From Sphingopyxis sp. H053 (GTDB lineage Bacteria > Pseudomonadota > Alphaproteobacteria > Sphingomonadales > Sphingomonadaceae), in the NCBI RefSeq assembly GCF_001468225.1, contig NZ_LNRU01000004.1, forward strand, positions 62,001 to 126,000: DNA of 64,000 bases, read 5' to 3'. Shown here one piece after another: positions 53,326 through 63,118 of this stretch (its first letter is position 1; each line of letters opens with the position of its first letter). Position numbers and translations under genes: made by a program. The notes under the pieces were generated by a model. That model searched no databases. It saw only the letters and a program-made list of their open reading frames with translations, and was not told the origin of the DNA.

Positions 53326-54396
53326 TCAGCGTGCCCCCCCTGGCAGCGCCTTGCCAGCCGCGCTTGGCCCCGGCGCCTCGATCGCGCGCCGCCGGAACGA
53401 GGCGGCATAGGCGGCCGATCGCGCGGCCAGCAGCGGGTCGTCGGACAGGGCCACACCGTCGGGAAGGATCGTGGGGTCGAAGGTGATGTCGCGGCACGCG
53501 CCGCTCTCTTCGGGCTCCGCGCGCACGATGGTCAGCGTGCCTGCATCGATCCGTGGCCGCGCGGCGGGCCACGCGATGGTCGCATTGTCGGTTTCGTCCC
53601 CCGGCGCCGCGACCGTTACGATCATCCGCCAGCGCAAGGATTCCTTGGCGAGCCGGCTCTGCAACTCGTCGAACAGATAGTCGGTGGGCAGGCTGGCGAG
53701 CGTGGCCTTGTCGAGCGCAGCGAAGGGCGCTTCGGGTTCGAACGCCCAGCGAACCGCGTGCGACGTGCCCGCGCTGTCGACAAAGCGAAACGCGTTGATA
53801 CTGTAATAGGTGCCGTTGGCGAAGCTGTCGGGCAGCGGCGCGGCCGCAATATAGTCCTGATAGGCCCGGGTTTCGGGATGGCTTGCAAGATAGGCCTTCA
53901 TCGCGGTGGGGTCGGGTTTCCCGGTCGCGGGATCGGGGCGCGTTGCGTGCTGGAGTGCGACAAAGGCTTGGGGCGTCGCCACGGGAAAGATCGGCACATG
54001 GTCCATTGCCATGCGCCAGATCTGACCGTCGGGTCCGGCCAGCTGCAACGCCATCGCGTGAAAGACATTGCGGCCGTCGGTCGCAAAGGGGTTGCCGCCC
54101 CCGGTCGAAAATCGGCCGGTCACCGCGTAGCGGCCGGGCGCAAGTTGCGGCGCCGCGGATAGCCTTGCCGCCTTGCCGCTCGCCTCGAACTGGCCGGTGA
54201 AGCACAGCCCTTTCGCATGGGCGCGGCGATAGCCGGCCTGCCGTCCGGCGTTGAATTCGAGGGCGTCGGCGATTGTTTTCCCGCCGACGCGCGGCGAACC
54301 GATCCATCCGCCGGCCCAGGCAAAACCCGCCAACAGGGCAAGCGGGGCCGCCACGATCGCGGCGATGGTCAGGCGGGATGGGCGCGGCTTGGTCAC
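53326..54396 (-). CDS. catalase-family (SrpA-like) peroxidase, membrane-anchored or exported
   Basis: 356 residues. A hydrophobic N-terminus (10-29), then a minimal catalase fold with the distal His in Arg-Ala-His-Ala-Lys-Gly near 59 and the proximal Tyr in Arg-Ser-Ala-Ala-Tyr-Ala near 332. These short members act as peroxidases rather than true catalases. Partner cytochrome b561 gene is immediately downstream. Confidence 0.88.
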   Translation of the reverse strand: MTKPRPSRLTIAAIVAAPLALLAGFAWAGGWIGSPRVGGKTIADALEFNAGRQAGYRRAHAKGLCFTGQFEASGKAARLSAAPQLAPGRYAVTGRFSTGGGNPFATDGRNVFHAMALQLAGPDGQIWRMAMDHVPIFPVATPQAFVALQHATRPDPATGKPDPTAMKAYLASHPETRAYQDYIAAAPLPDSFANGTYYSINAFRFVDSAGTSHAVRWAFEPEAPFAALDKATLASLPTDYLFDELQSRLAKESLRWRMIVTVAAPGDETDNATIAWPAARPRIDAGTLTIVRAEPEESGACRDITFDPTILPDGVALSDDPLLAARSAAYAASFRRRAIEAPGPSAAGKALPGGAR

Positions 54397-54627
54397 GGTG
54401 GGATCCTTGCGATCGGGCGCCTGGGACGGCAGCGATGGACTCTTGGTCAGCTTTCGGACGGTGCGACGCGAAAGTTACCCCGTGCCGGAAAATTACGGAT
54501 CAGAGCTGCGTTACGGCCCGCAGGGGCGCGGCGCCTGTTTGATCGTCGCCAAGGTGAGTGGGCGGGGGCTCACATTTTGTGTCGCGCGAACTTGACCCCC
54601 TGCGCTTCCGACCCCTAGGCATGGATC

Positions 54628-56271
54628 ATGCCGCATGACACCAGCCTGATCGGAACCATCGTCGCCGGGCTGGGTGTGGCGTTCCTGATGGGGGCGCTGG
54701 CGCACCGGCTCAGGATATCGCCGATCGCGGGCTATCTGCTTGCGGGGGTGCTCGTCGGGCCGTTTACGCCGGGGATCGTTGCCGACACCGGGCTCGCGCT
54801 CCAGCTTGCCGAGATCGGGGTGATCCTGCTGATGTTCGGGGTCGGGCTGCATTTTTCGCTGAAAGACCTGCTGTCGGTGCGCAAGATCGCGGTGCCGGGA
54901 GCGATCGCGCAAATCGCGGTCGCGACCGCGCTCGGCATGATGCTCGGGCTGTGGCTCGGCTGGCCGGTCGAGGGCAGCATCGTCTTTGGCCTGGCGCTGT
55001 CGGTCGCGTCGACCGTCGTGCTGCTCCGCGCGCTGCAGGCGCGCGACATGGTCGAGACCGAAAAGGGGCGGATCGCGGTCGGCTGGCTGATCGTCGAGGA
55101 TCTCGTGATGGTGCTCGCGCTCGTGCTGTTGCCCGCGATGTTCGGCGACCGCGGCGATGAGGGCGGGAGCGCGGGGCTGCTGCAATCGGCGGCGATCGTG
55201 CTGCTCAAGGTCGTCGGCTTCGGCGCCTTCATGTTCGTGATCGCGCGGCGGGTGTTGCCGTGGGTGCTCCACTGGGTCGCGCATTCGGGGTCGCGCGAGC
55301 TGTTCCGCCTCGCGGTGCTCGCGATCGCGCTCGGGGTCGCGTTCGGCGCGGCGGTGATTTTCGACGTGTCGTTTGCATTGGGCGCTTTCTTCGCGGGCAT
55401 GATCCTCGGCGAAACGCAGCTGTCGCGGCGGGCCGCCGAAGAGACGCTGCCGCTGCGCGATGCGTTCGCGGTGCTGTTCTTCGTGTCGGTCGGCATGCTC
55501 TTCGATCCCAAGGTGCTCGTCGAACAGCCGGGGCCGGTGCTGGCGACGGTGGCGATCATCATTCTCGGCAAGTCGGTCGCCGCCTACGCGCTCGTCCGTG
55601 CCTTCGGGCATCATTCGGGGACCGCGCTGACGGTGTCGGTCAGCCTTGCGCAAATTGGCGAATTTTCGTTCATTCTCGCGGGGCTGGGGGTGGGCCTGAA
55701 AGTGCTGCCCGAAACGGGGCGCGACCTGATCCTCGCGGGGTCCTTGCTGTCGATCCTGTTCAACCCGATCCTCTTCTCGCTCGCGGTAAAATATATGCGC
55801 GACGCGGAGGCCGAGGAGGAAGAAGCGGAGGCGGAGGGCGAGGTTGCGCCCGCGCCGTGCAACGCCGGCGTCGTGCTGATCGGCTATGGCCGCGTCGGCA
55901 GCCATATCGGCAGCCTGATCTGCGGGCGCGGCGAGGGGCTGACGGTGATCGAGGACCAGAAGGATATGGCCGCGGCGGCGCGCGAAGCGGGGGCGACGGT
56001 GATCGTCGGCGACGCGACGAAGGAAAGCATATTGCGGCAGGCGGGGATCGACACCGCGTCGACGTTGCTGATCGCGATCCCCGAAGGGGTCGAGGCGGGC
56101 GCGATCGTGCGGCGCGCGCGCGCGATCAATCCCAAGCTGGTGATCGTCGCGCGCGCGCATTCGGACGAGGAGGTCGACGATCTGGTGCGGCGCGGCGCCG
56201 ATCATGTCGTGATGGCCGAGCGCGAGACCGCGTCGCGGATGGCCGAGCGGGCGATGCTGACGCTGGCTTAG
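54628..56271 (+). CDS. Kef-type K+/H+ antiporter (CPA2) with TrkA-N domain, YbaL-like
   Basis: 547 residues: about 12 membrane segments of the CPA2 exchanger domain (to about 385), an acidic linker (Glu-Ala-Glu-Glu-Glu-Glu-Ala-Glu) near 395, then a TrkA-N Rossmann domain (Gly-Tyr-Gly-Arg-Val-Gly-Ser near 415) for NAD(H) sensing. Probably potassium or proton exchange under stress. Divergent from the catalase-like operon. Confidence 0.92.
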   Translation: MPHDTSLIGTIVAGLGVAFLMGALAHRLRISPIAGYLLAGVLVGPFTPGIVADTGLALQLAEIGVILLMFGVGLHFSLKDLLSVRKIAVPGAIAQIAVATALGMMLGLWLGWPVEGSIVFGLALSVASTVVLLRALQARDMVETEKGRIAVGWLIVEDLVMVLALVLLPAMFGDRGDEGGSAGLLQSAAIVLLKVVGFGAFMFVIARRVLPWVLHWVAHSGSRELFRLAVLAIALGVAFGAAVIFDVSFALGAFFAGMILGETQLSRRAAEETLPLRDAFAVLFFVSVGMLFDPKVLVEQPGPVLATVAIIILGKSVAAYALVRAFGHHSGTALTVSVSLAQIGEFSFILAGLGVGLKVLPETGRDLILAGSLLSILFNPILFSLAVKYMRDAEAEEEEAEAEGEVAPAPCNAGVVLIGYGRVGSHIGSLICGRGEGLTVIEDQKDMAAAAREAGATVIVGDATKESILRQAGIDTASTLLIAIPEGVEAGAIVRRARAINPKLVIVARAHSDEEVDDLVRRGADHVVMAERETASRMAERAMLTLA

Positions 56272-56285
56272 ACCAGCCTTCAGTT

Positions 56286-56367
56286 CCGTTCGTGTCGAGC
56301 GAAGTCGAGACACCTATCGGCGTCGCGCAAGGTCGAGAGGCATCTCGACTTCGCTCGATGCGAACGG
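56286..56367. repeat. REP-like element, copy 1 of the GTCGAGCGAAGTCGAGA family
   Basis: 27-base arms at 56286-56312 and 56341-56367, about 3 mismatches, 28-base spacer. It lies between the antiporter and recQ. A second near-identical element is at 60723-60802. Confidence 0.85.
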
Positions 56368-56432
56368 AAAAGGATTGAAATGGTTGAGGTCGGGGCTTCC
56401 CCCGCTCCCCCAAACTTCCTATCGCCATCGCA

Positions 56433-58220
56433 ATGTCCGCCGACGCTCTCCTCCCTTTGCTCAAATCCACTTTCGGTTTCGACGCCTTCCGTGGCCGCCA
56501 GGGCGAGGTCGTCGATCGCGTGATGGCGGGCGCGCGGACGCTCGCGGTGATGCCGACGGGGGCGGGCAAGTCGCTGACGTACCAGCTGCCCGCGGTCGCG
56601 CTGAACGGCTGTGTCGTTGTCGTGTCGCCGCTGATCGCATTGATGCACGACCAGCTGCGCGGCGCGCGCGCGGCGGGGATTCGCGCCGCGAGCCTCACCA
56701 GCGTCGATGCCGACTGGGCCGAGACGCGGCAGGCGTATCGCGACGGCCAGCTCGACCTCTTGTACGTCGCGCCCGAGCGCGCGACGGGCGAGGGGTTTCG
56801 TACCTTGCTCGAGGCGCAGACGCCGGCGCTGTTCGCGATCGACGAGGCGCATTGCGTTTCCGAATGGGGGCATGATTTCCGCCCCGATTACCGCTTGCTG
56901 CGGCCTTTGCTCGACGCGTTTCCGGCGGTGCCGCGGCTCGCGCTGACCGCAACCGCCGACAAGCACACGCGCGAGGATATTCTCGTCCAGCTCGGCATCC
57001 CGGCCGACGGGCTGATCCTTGCGGGCTTTGACCGGCCGAACATTCGCTATGCGGTGCGTCCGCGCGTGAGCCCCGCGAAGCAGCTGGTCGATTTCATCGC
57101 TGCCAATCCGGGACCGGGGATTGTCTATGCCCCGACGCGAAACGGCACCGAGCGGCTCGCCGAGCAGATCGCGGCGGCGACGGGGCGCAGCGTCGCCGCC
57201 TATCACGCGGGGCTCGACCCCGAGCGGCGCGCGCGGGTGCAGCATGATTTCGTTGCGTCGGAGGACGGCATCGTCACCGCGACGGTCGCCTTCGGCATGG
57301 GGATCGACAAGCCCGACGTGCGCTTCGTCGCGCACGCTGGCCTGCCGAAATCGATCGAGAGCTATTATCAGGAAACGGGGCGCGCTGGGCGCGACGGCGA
57401 CCCCGCCGAGGCGATGATGCTGTGGGGCGCCGACGATTTCGCACGTGCAAGAATGCGTCTTTCGGAGCTGCCCGAGGGGCGCGTTGCGGGCGAGCGGGTG
57501 CGGCTCAACGCGCTCGCGGCGCTGGTCGAGACGGTTGAATGCCGTCGCGCATTGCTGCTGCGGCACTTTGGCGAGAGTCCGCCCGAGCGCTGCGGCAATT
57601 GCGACAATTGCCTCGAGCCCGCGGCGCAGGTCGATGCGACCGTACTGGCGCAGAAATTGCTCTCGGCGGTCTATCGCACCGGGCAGAGCTTTGGCGCGGG
57701 GCATATCGAGGCGGTGCTGACCGGGCGCAGCGACGAGCGGATCGCGAGCCGCGGGCACGACAAATTGTCGGTGTTCGGGATTGTCGCGGGCGAGGAAGCG
57801 CGGCTGATCAAGCCGCTGGTGCGCAGCCTGATGGCGCGCGAGGCGCTCGACACCACCGAGCATGGCGGGCTGATGCTCGGCCCGGCGGCGCGCGCGATGA
57901 TGAAGGGCGAGACCGCGGTGCTGATGGCCGAACCGCCGGTGAAGCGGACGCAGCGCGAGGGTGGGCGGACGAGCCGCGCCGACCGCGCGGCGGCGAACCC
58001 CGTCGGCGATCCGCTGTTCGATGCGCTGCGCGCGATGCGGCGCGAACTGGCGGCCGAAGCCGGGGTGCCGCCCTATGTCATCTTCCACGACGCGGTGCTC
58101 CGCGCGATGGCGAGCGGGCGGCCCGCGACGCGGAGCGCGCTGGCGGACATCCCCGGCGTCGGCGGCAAGAAGCTCGAGGCGTGGGGCGACGCGTTCCTGG
58201 GCGTGATCCGGCAATTTTGA
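56433..58220 (+). CDS. recQ: ATP-dependent DNA helicase RecQ
   Basis: 595 residues. Helicase motif I Pro-Thr-Gly-Ala-Gly-Lys-Ser (41-47), motif II Asp-Glu-Ala-His at 137-140, motif VI Gln-Glu-Thr-Gly-Arg-Ala-Gly-Arg-Asp, an RQC zinc site Cys-Arg-Arg...Cys-Gly-Asn-Cys-Asp-Asn-Cys near 370-390, and a C-terminal HRDC domain (about 515-590). Full length for a bacterial RecQ. It unwinds recombination and stalled-fork intermediates. Confidence 0.96.
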   Translation: MSADALLPLLKSTFGFDAFRGRQGEVVDRVMAGARTLAVMPTGAGKSLTYQLPAVALNGCVVVVSPLIALMHDQLRGARAAGIRAASLTSVDADWAETRQAYRDGQLDLLYVAPERATGEGFRTLLEAQTPALFAIDEAHCVSEWGHDFRPDYRLLRPLLDAFPAVPRLALTATADKHTREDILVQLGIPADGLILAGFDRPNIRYAVRPRVSPAKQLVDFIAANPGPGIVYAPTRNGTERLAEQIAAATGRSVAAYHAGLDPERRARVQHDFVASEDGIVTATVAFGMGIDKPDVRFVAHAGLPKSIESYYQETGRAGRDGDPAEAMMLWGADDFARARMRLSELPEGRVAGERVRLNALAALVETVECRRALLLRHFGESPPERCGNCDNCLEPAAQVDATVLAQKLLSAVYRTGQSFGAGHIEAVLTGRSDERIASRGHDKLSVFGIVAGEEARLIKPLVRSLMAREALDTTEHGGLMLGPAARAMMKGETAVLMAEPPVKRTQREGGRTSRADRAAANPVGDPLFDALRAMRRELAAEAGVPPYVIFHDAVLRAMASGRPATRSALADIPGVGGKKLEAWGDAFLGVIRQF

Positions 58221-58232
58221 GCCGATCGTCGG

Positions 58233-58859
58233 CTAGCCCGGCGAAATGACCGAAACGATGTCGCTGCGCAGCGTCCAGCCGAGCCGTTCGTAAAGCGCCT
58301 TGCCGTCGGCTGTGGCGACCAGCAGGCAGTCGGTGGCGCCGCGGCGAAGGGCGCAGCGGCCGAGTTCGGCCATGATCGCCGAGCCGAGCCTGCGGCGGCC
58401 GAACTGCGCCTCGGTCACGATCTGGTCATAGACGGCGGTGGTGCCGTGGATGCCGAGGACGCCGCGCGCCGCGAGCGAGCCGTCGGCATGCCTAGCGATC
58501 GCCTCGAAACGGTCGGCGCTTTCATCGACCTCGAATATGAAATCGGGCGTGGGCCGCGCCGGCGGCATGTCAGTTCCGGTCGCCATCAGCCACATCGGAT
58601 CGCGCGGCTGCCAATTTGGCGGAATATGCTGGAGAATCGCATCGCGCGGGGCCGCGAAGTCGACATAGATGTGGGGCGCATCAACGGCAGCGAAGGCGGC
58701 GGCGGCGGCGTCGCCCGAGGCATTCCCGAGGATGAAGCGGCCGGCCTGGTCGGGCTTGCCGACATCGAACCACAGCGCCGAGGGAAGCGTGGCGGCAACA
58801 GGTTGGGCGTATTCACGGGCCGCGCAGTAACCGAAGGCCCAATCGAAATGTTCGTTCAT
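58233..58859 (-). CDS. GNAT family N-acetyltransferase
   Basis: 208 residues from ATG 58859. The acetyl-CoA loop motif Gly-Arg-Arg-Arg-Leu-Gly-Ser-Ala-Ile near 155-165 and the C-terminal Ala-Leu-Tyr-Glu-Arg-Leu-Gly-Trp are GNAT hallmarks. An N-terminal half of about 110 residues precedes it and is not recognised. Substrate unknown. Confidence 0.85.
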   Translation of the reverse strand: MNEHFDWAFGYCAAREYAQPVAATLPSALWFDVGKPDQAGRFILGNASGDAAAAAFAAVDAPHIYVDFAAPRDAILQHIPPNWQPRDPMWLMATGTDMPPARPTPDFIFEVDESADRFEAIARHADGSLAARGVLGIHGTTAVYDQIVTEAQFGRRRLGSAIMAELGRCALRRGATDCLLVATADGKALYERLGWTLRSDIVSVISPG

Positions 58860-58963
58860 GGTCGCGACCATAGGTGATGCGCGCGGCAAGGAAAGTGACA
58901 ACGCGCCTTCGTGCCCCACCTTCATGCTTGTCAGCAAGCGCGCGGCAGGAGTAGATCGACGGC

Positions 58964-59398
58964 ATGAGCGATTTTCGAACCCTGTCCGCCGACTATAGCG
59001 TCGCCCCGCAAATCAGCATCGAGGATGTCGCCGAGGCGAAAGCCGCGGGCTTTGCGATGCTGATCAACAATCGTCCCGATGGTGAGGAGCCTTCGGCGCC
59101 GCAGGGCGGCGATATCGCGCACGCCGCGGCGGCCGAGGGGCTGGCCTATGCCGCGATCCCGATCGGCCATGCGGGTTTCAGCCATGCGCAGATCGATGCG
59201 CTCGACAAACTGCTCGGCGATGCGACGGGGCCGATCCTCGCTTATTGCCGGTCGGGCACGCGCTCGACGCATCTGTGGGCGCTGACCCGCGCGCGCGCGG
59301 GTGACGATGTCGATGGCATCGCCGAGGCAGCCGCGAATGCGGGCTATGATCTCAGTGGGTTGCGACCGATGCTGGACGCGCTCGCGGGGGAAAAATGA
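58964..59398 (+). CDS. TIGR01244-like sulfur transferase/phosphatase-fold protein
   Basis: 144 residues. Active-site loop Tyr-Cys95-Arg-Ser-Gly-Thr-Arg100-Ser, as in the small DSP/rhodanese-like proteins linked to sulfide and beta-lactamase-hydrolase-like proteins. Followed by an overlapping gene (ATGA at 59395). It may act in sulfur handling; not shown by the sequence. Confidence 0.85.
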   Translation: MSDFRTLSADYSVAPQISIEDVAEAKAAGFAMLINNRPDGEEPSAPQGGDIAHAAAAEGLAYAAIPIGHAGFSHAQIDALDKLLGDATGPILAYCRSGTRSTHLWALTRARAGDDVDGIAEAAANAGYDLSGLRPMLDALAGEK

Positions 59399-59802
59399 AT
59401 CAGGCCGAGTTGATCCAGCTGGGCGCATCGCTGGTCGCGGTGGTTTTCGTCGCCTGGCTGGTCGGGAAGATCGGGTTGGGCAGTGACCCGCGGATTGCGG
59501 ACGCCGAACATGCCATCCGGTTGGCCGAAGAGGCCGAAGCCGGTTTCAGGGGCATCGAGGTCGCGCGCGACCGCGCGGGCTTTGCCGCGATCGTGCGCAA
59601 TGCCGAGGGACGGATGATGCTGGTTCGCGCGCATGGCAATTTCTTTGCCGCGCGGCCGGTCGATGCCAGCGTGATCGGGCGGCTCGACAAGGATTTCCTG
59701 ACACTGACGACGCCGGAGCGGACATTCGGCGCGGTGACGCTGCAATTGGGGAAGGATGCGGGGATGTGGGCCAGCCGGATGCGCGAGTTCAGCCGTGGAT
59801 AA
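59395..59802 (+). CDS. membrane-anchored small protein, unknown function
   Basis: 135 residues, one N-terminal membrane segment (10-27), then a soluble alpha/beta part with Gly-Ile-Glu-Val-Ala-Arg-Asp-Arg-Ala-Gly near 54. Not recognised; overlaps the genes before and after it, so it is tied to both in translation. Confidence 0.65.
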   Translation: MNQAELIQLGASLVAVVFVAWLVGKIGLGSDPRIADAEHAIRLAEEAEAGFRGIEVARDRAGFAAIVRNAEGRMMLVRAHGNFFAARPVDASVIGRLDKDFLTLTTPERTFGAVTLQLGKDAGMWASRMREFSRG

Positions 59803-60709
59803 GCTGCCCGATCCCGTCGTCTACGCCGTTCCTGCCTTCATCCTGCTGCTGATCGCCGAGATGCTCATCTCGCTGCGCGCCGACAAGAGCCGGTACGAGG
59901 CGCGCGACACGCTGACGTCGCTGATGCTTGGGACGGTGAGCCAGGTTGCGGGCGCGCTCGTCGGTGCGGCGGTGATCGGCATGTCGGTGTTTGTGTACCA
60001 GTTCCGCCTGTTCGACATCGGGATCGAATTCAGCCGCTGGTGGTGGGCGTGGGTCCTCTGCTTCTTCCTCGACGATCTGGCCTATTACGCCTTCCACCGC
60101 AGCGCGCACCGCGTGCGCTGGTTCTGGGCGAGCCATGTGATCCACCACAGCTCGCAACATTATAATCTCTCGACCGCGCTGCGGCAGACGTGGACGGGTT
60201 TTTTCAGCCTGACCTTCCTGTTCCGCCTGCCGCTCTTCCTGATCGGTTTTCCGCCCGCGATGGTGTTCTTCTGCGCGGGGCTCAACCTGATCTACCAGTT
60301 CTGGATCCATACCGAGGCGATCAGGCGGCTGCCCCGATGGTTCGAGGCGGTGATGAACACCCCGTCGCACCACCGCGTCCATCATGGCGTGAACCCGCGC
60401 TATCTCGACGCCAATTATGCGGGCGTGTTCATCATCTGGGACAAGATGTTCGGCAGCTTCGTGCCCGAACGCGACGACGAACCGGTGCGCTACGGCATCG
60501 TCAAGCAACTCGGCAGCTTCAACATCCTCTGGGCCGCCGTGCACGAATGGGTCGGGATCGCGAAGGACGTCTGGCACGCGCCGTGGCGGCACAAGCTCGA
60601 TTATATGTGGCGCGAACCCGGCTGGAGCCACGACGGCAGCCGCGCGACGAGCGCGATGATCAAGGAACGCTGGGCGGCGGGGCGGCCGGTGGAAGAACCG
60701 GCGGAGTAG
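59795..60709 (+). CDS. sterol desaturase/fatty acid hydroxylase family protein, GTG start
   Basis: 304 residues from a GTG at 59795 that overlaps the preceding stop by 8 bases. Membrane di-iron protein: His boxes His-Arg-Ser-Ala-His near 105, His-His-Ser-Ser-Gln-His near 118 and His-His-Arg-Val-His-His near 192, with four or more membrane segments. Hydroxylates or desaturates a lipid; in sphingomonads sphingolipid, carotenoid or fatty acid are possible. Confidence 0.92.
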   Translation: MDKLPDPVVYAVPAFILLLIAEMLISLRADKSRYEARDTLTSLMLGTVSQVAGALVGAAVIGMSVFVYQFRLFDIGIEFSRWWWAWVLCFFLDDLAYYAFHRSAHRVRWFWASHVIHHSSQHYNLSTALRQTWTGFFSLTFLFRLPLFLIGFPPAMVFFCAGLNLIYQFWIHTEAIRRLPRWFEAVMNTPSHHRVHHGVNPRYLDANYAGVFIIWDKMFGSFVPERDDEPVRYGIVKQLGSFNILWAAVHEWVGIAKDVWHAPWRHKLDYMWREPGWSHDGSRATSAMIKERWAAGRPVEEPAE

Positions 60710-60722
60710 AGCTGTCCTAAAC

Positions 60723-60802
60723 CCGTTCGTGTCGAGCGAAGTCGAGACACCGTGAGGGCGCGCGCGATCGATGGGCATCTCGACTTCGCTCGATGCGAAC
60801 GG
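60723..60802. repeat. REP-like element, copy 2 of the GTCGAGCGAAGTCGAGA family
   Basis: 27-base arms at 60723-60749 and 60776-60802, almost identical in sequence to those at 56286-56367, but with a different spacer. It sits 14 bases after the desaturase stop codon and may also end its transcript. Confidence 0.85.
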
Positions 60803-60896
60803 TGAAGGGTATCAGCCCCCTTGCCTCGCCCCCTAATGACATTCATGTAAGCACCCGGGCGACCGCCAGCAGGCGGCGCGAGGGAGAGTCGCAAGC

Positions 60897-62483
60897 ATGG
60901 ATCAGTTCGACATCATCGTCATCGGCGGCGGCAGCGCGGGGAGCGCGGCGGCGGGGCGGCTGGCCGAGGACGGCAAGCGTACCGTCTGTCTGGTCGAGGC
61001 GGGCGGGCGCAACGACAATATGCTGATCAAGACGCCGGGGTTCATGCCCTTCATCCGGAACAGCTCGAACTATAAATATGAGACGGTGCCGCAGGGGGGG
61101 CTGAACGGGCGCACCGGCTATCAGCCGCGCGGGCGCGGACTCGGCGGGTCGAGCGCGATCAACGCGATGGTCTATATTCGCGGGCACCAGTTCGATTACG
61201 ACCAGTGGGCGGCGCTCGGCGCGACGGGGTGGAGCTATGCCGACGTGCTGCCTTTCTTCAAGCGGAGCGAAGGCAATGAGCGCGGCGGCGACGAATTCCA
61301 CGGGGGCGGCGGGCCGCTCAATGTGATGGACCAGCGCTGGCCCAATGTGACGAGCCGGCGCTTCGTCGAGAGCGCGGCGTCGCTGCAATTGCCGCGCACG
61401 GCCGATTTCAACGGCCCGAGCAACGAAGGCTTTGGCCTTTATCAGGTGACGCAGAAGGCGGGCGAACGCTGGTCGGCGGCGCGCGCCTATGTCGAACCGC
61501 TCCGCGCGCACGGCAATTTCGCGGTGCGCACGGGGGCGCTGGTCGAGAAAATCCTGATCGAGGAGGGGCGCGCGACGGGGGTGGTGATCCGGCGCGGCGG
61601 CAACCGCGAGACGCTGCGCGCGCGCGGCGGCGTGATTCTCTCGGCGGGCGCCTTCAACAGCCCGCAGATATTGATGCTGTCGGGTATCGGGCCGGGCGCG
61701 CACCTGAAGGACAAGGGGATCGAGGTGACCCTCGACCGCGAAGGCGTCGGTGCGAATTTGCAGGATCATATCGATTATGTGTCGAGCTGGGAGACGCGCT
61801 CGACCGAGCCGTTCGGCGACAGCGCCGGCGGCACTTGGCGGATGGTGAAGGCGATCTTCGAGCACCGGACGAAACGCAGCGGGATCATGACGACCTGTTT
61901 CGCCGAGGCGGGGGGCTTCTGGAAATCGCGGCCCGACCTGCCCGCGCCCGACATCCAATATCATTTCGTGCCCGCGATGCTCGAGGATCACGGGCGCACC
62001 AAGGTGAAGGGGCATGGCTTTTCGTGCCACGCCTGCGTGCTCCGGCCCGAGAGCCGCGGGACGGTGCGGCTGGCGTCGTCCGATGCCGCGGCGGCGCCTG
62101 CGATCGATCCGGGCTTTCTGACCGATGCGCGCGATATGGCGACCTTGCGGGCGGGCGTGCGGATGATGCACCGGATCGCGGCGGCACCGCCGCTGGCGGA
62201 TTATGCAGGGGCCGACCGCCATCCGGTGGACCTCGACGATGATGCCGCGCTCGACGCGCTGATCCGCAGTCGCGCCGACACCGTCTATCACCCTGTCGGC
62301 ACATGCCGGATGGGGAGCGACGCCGATGCCGTGGTCGATCCGACGCTGAAGCTGAACGGCATCGACGGGCTGTGGGTCGCCGATGCGAGCGTCATGCCGC
62401 GGCTGGTGTCGGGGAACACCAATGCGCCGAGCATCATGATCGGGGAGCGGGCGGCCGATTTCGTGAAGGCGGCGCTGAACTAG
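60897..62483 (+). CDS. GMC-family FAD oxidoreductase (choline/alcohol dehydrogenase type)
   Basis: 528 residues. N-terminal FAD-binding [10 protein letters not shown] at 6-15, GMC signature [11 protein letters not shown] near 79-89, catalytic His in Tyr-His-Pro-Val-Gly-Thr-Cys near 464 and Asn in Asn-Thr-Asn-Ala-Pro near 507. Oxidises an alcohol to aldehyde; substrate cannot be named. No signal peptide. Converges with the regulator gene by 4 overlapping bases. Confidence 0.93.
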   Translation: MDQFDIIVIGGGSAGSAAAGRLAEDGKRTVCLVEAGGRNDNMLIKTPGFMPFIRNSSNYKYETVPQGGLNGRTGYQPRGRGLGGSSAINAMVYIRGHQFDYDQWAALGATGWSYADVLPFFKRSEGNERGGDEFHGGGGPLNVMDQRWPNVTSRRFVESAASLQLPRTADFNGPSNEGFGLYQVTQKAGERWSAARAYVEPLRAHGNFAVRTGALVEKILIEEGRATGVVIRRGGNRETLRARGGVILSAGAFNSPQILMLSGIGPGAHLKDKGIEVTLDREGVGANLQDHIDYVSSWETRSTEPFGDSAGGTWRMVKAIFEHRTKRSGIMTTCFAEAGGFWKSRPDLPAPDIQYHFVPAMLEDHGRTKVKGHGFSCHACVLRPESRGTVRLASSDAAAAPAIDPGFLTDARDMATLRAGVRMMHRIAAAPPLADYAGADRHPVDLDDDAALDALIRSRADTVYHPVGTCRMGSDADAVVDPTLKLNGIDGLWVADASVMPRLVSGNTNAPSIMIGERAADFVKAALN

Positions 62484-63022
62484 GCGGTGCACGCTGCGGC
62501 CAGCAGCGCGCCGCTTTTCGTGAGGTCATAACGGCTCGCCGGCGGACGCATATCGAGTATTTCGCGCGTCACCAGCCCGTGCTTGCCAAGCGCGGTCAGC
62601 CCCTGCGACAGCGCGCGCGGGGTGGCGGGGGTCAGCAGGCGCGACAGTGCGTTGAAGCGGTCGTGGCCCGCGCCGATCCCGACGACGAGCGGAAGTCCCC
62701 AGCGCGTCGCGGCACCGGGTGGCAGGTCAATTGCCGCTTGCGCCTCGCTAATCGTTGCGGCGCGTGCGGCGGCGGCGGCGCCGGCTTCGGTCAGGATATA
62801 TTCGGGACGGAGCGGGTGGCCGTGACCGGAGTTGCGCGCCACCCAGCCGATCGTCGCCGCGGCCTCCAGCGTGCGCGTGAGGCTGTCGCGCGAGAGTCCG
62901 AGGCGGTGGATCAGTTCGACGAAGCGCGCGCCCTTGTGTGCCGCCAGATCGGCGAGCAGCGGCACCAGCCAGCGATGGCTGCCGAGCTGAATCAGCACGG
63001 GGTCGGACGCGGTTGACGGCAT
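62480..63022 (-). CDS. winged-helix (MarR/HxlR-like) transcriptional regulator
   Basis: 180 residues from ATG 63022 (a TTG two codons earlier is possible). Two winged-helix-like halves (about 20-80 and 118-175): [12 protein letters not shown] in the first, [10 protein letters not shown] in the second. Likely a HxlR-type duplicate in one chain. Divergent from the glyoxalase gene, which it may control. Confidence 0.75.
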   Translation of the reverse strand: MPSTASDPVLIQLGSHRWLVPLLADLAAHKGARFVELIHRLGLSRDSLTRTLEAAATIGWVARNSGHGHPLRPEYILTEAGAAAAARAATISEAQAAIDLPPGAATRWGLPLVVGIGAGHDRFNALSRLLTPATPRALSQGLTALGKHGLVTREILDMRPPASRYDLTKSGALLAAACTA

Positions 63023-63118
63023 TTGCAACTAACTATACAAACCAGACCATTGAGGCAAGCGATATGGGCCATGCGATTCTCCGCGCGGCTCGGTGCTTCG
63101 CGAAAAGGGAGGAATGGC

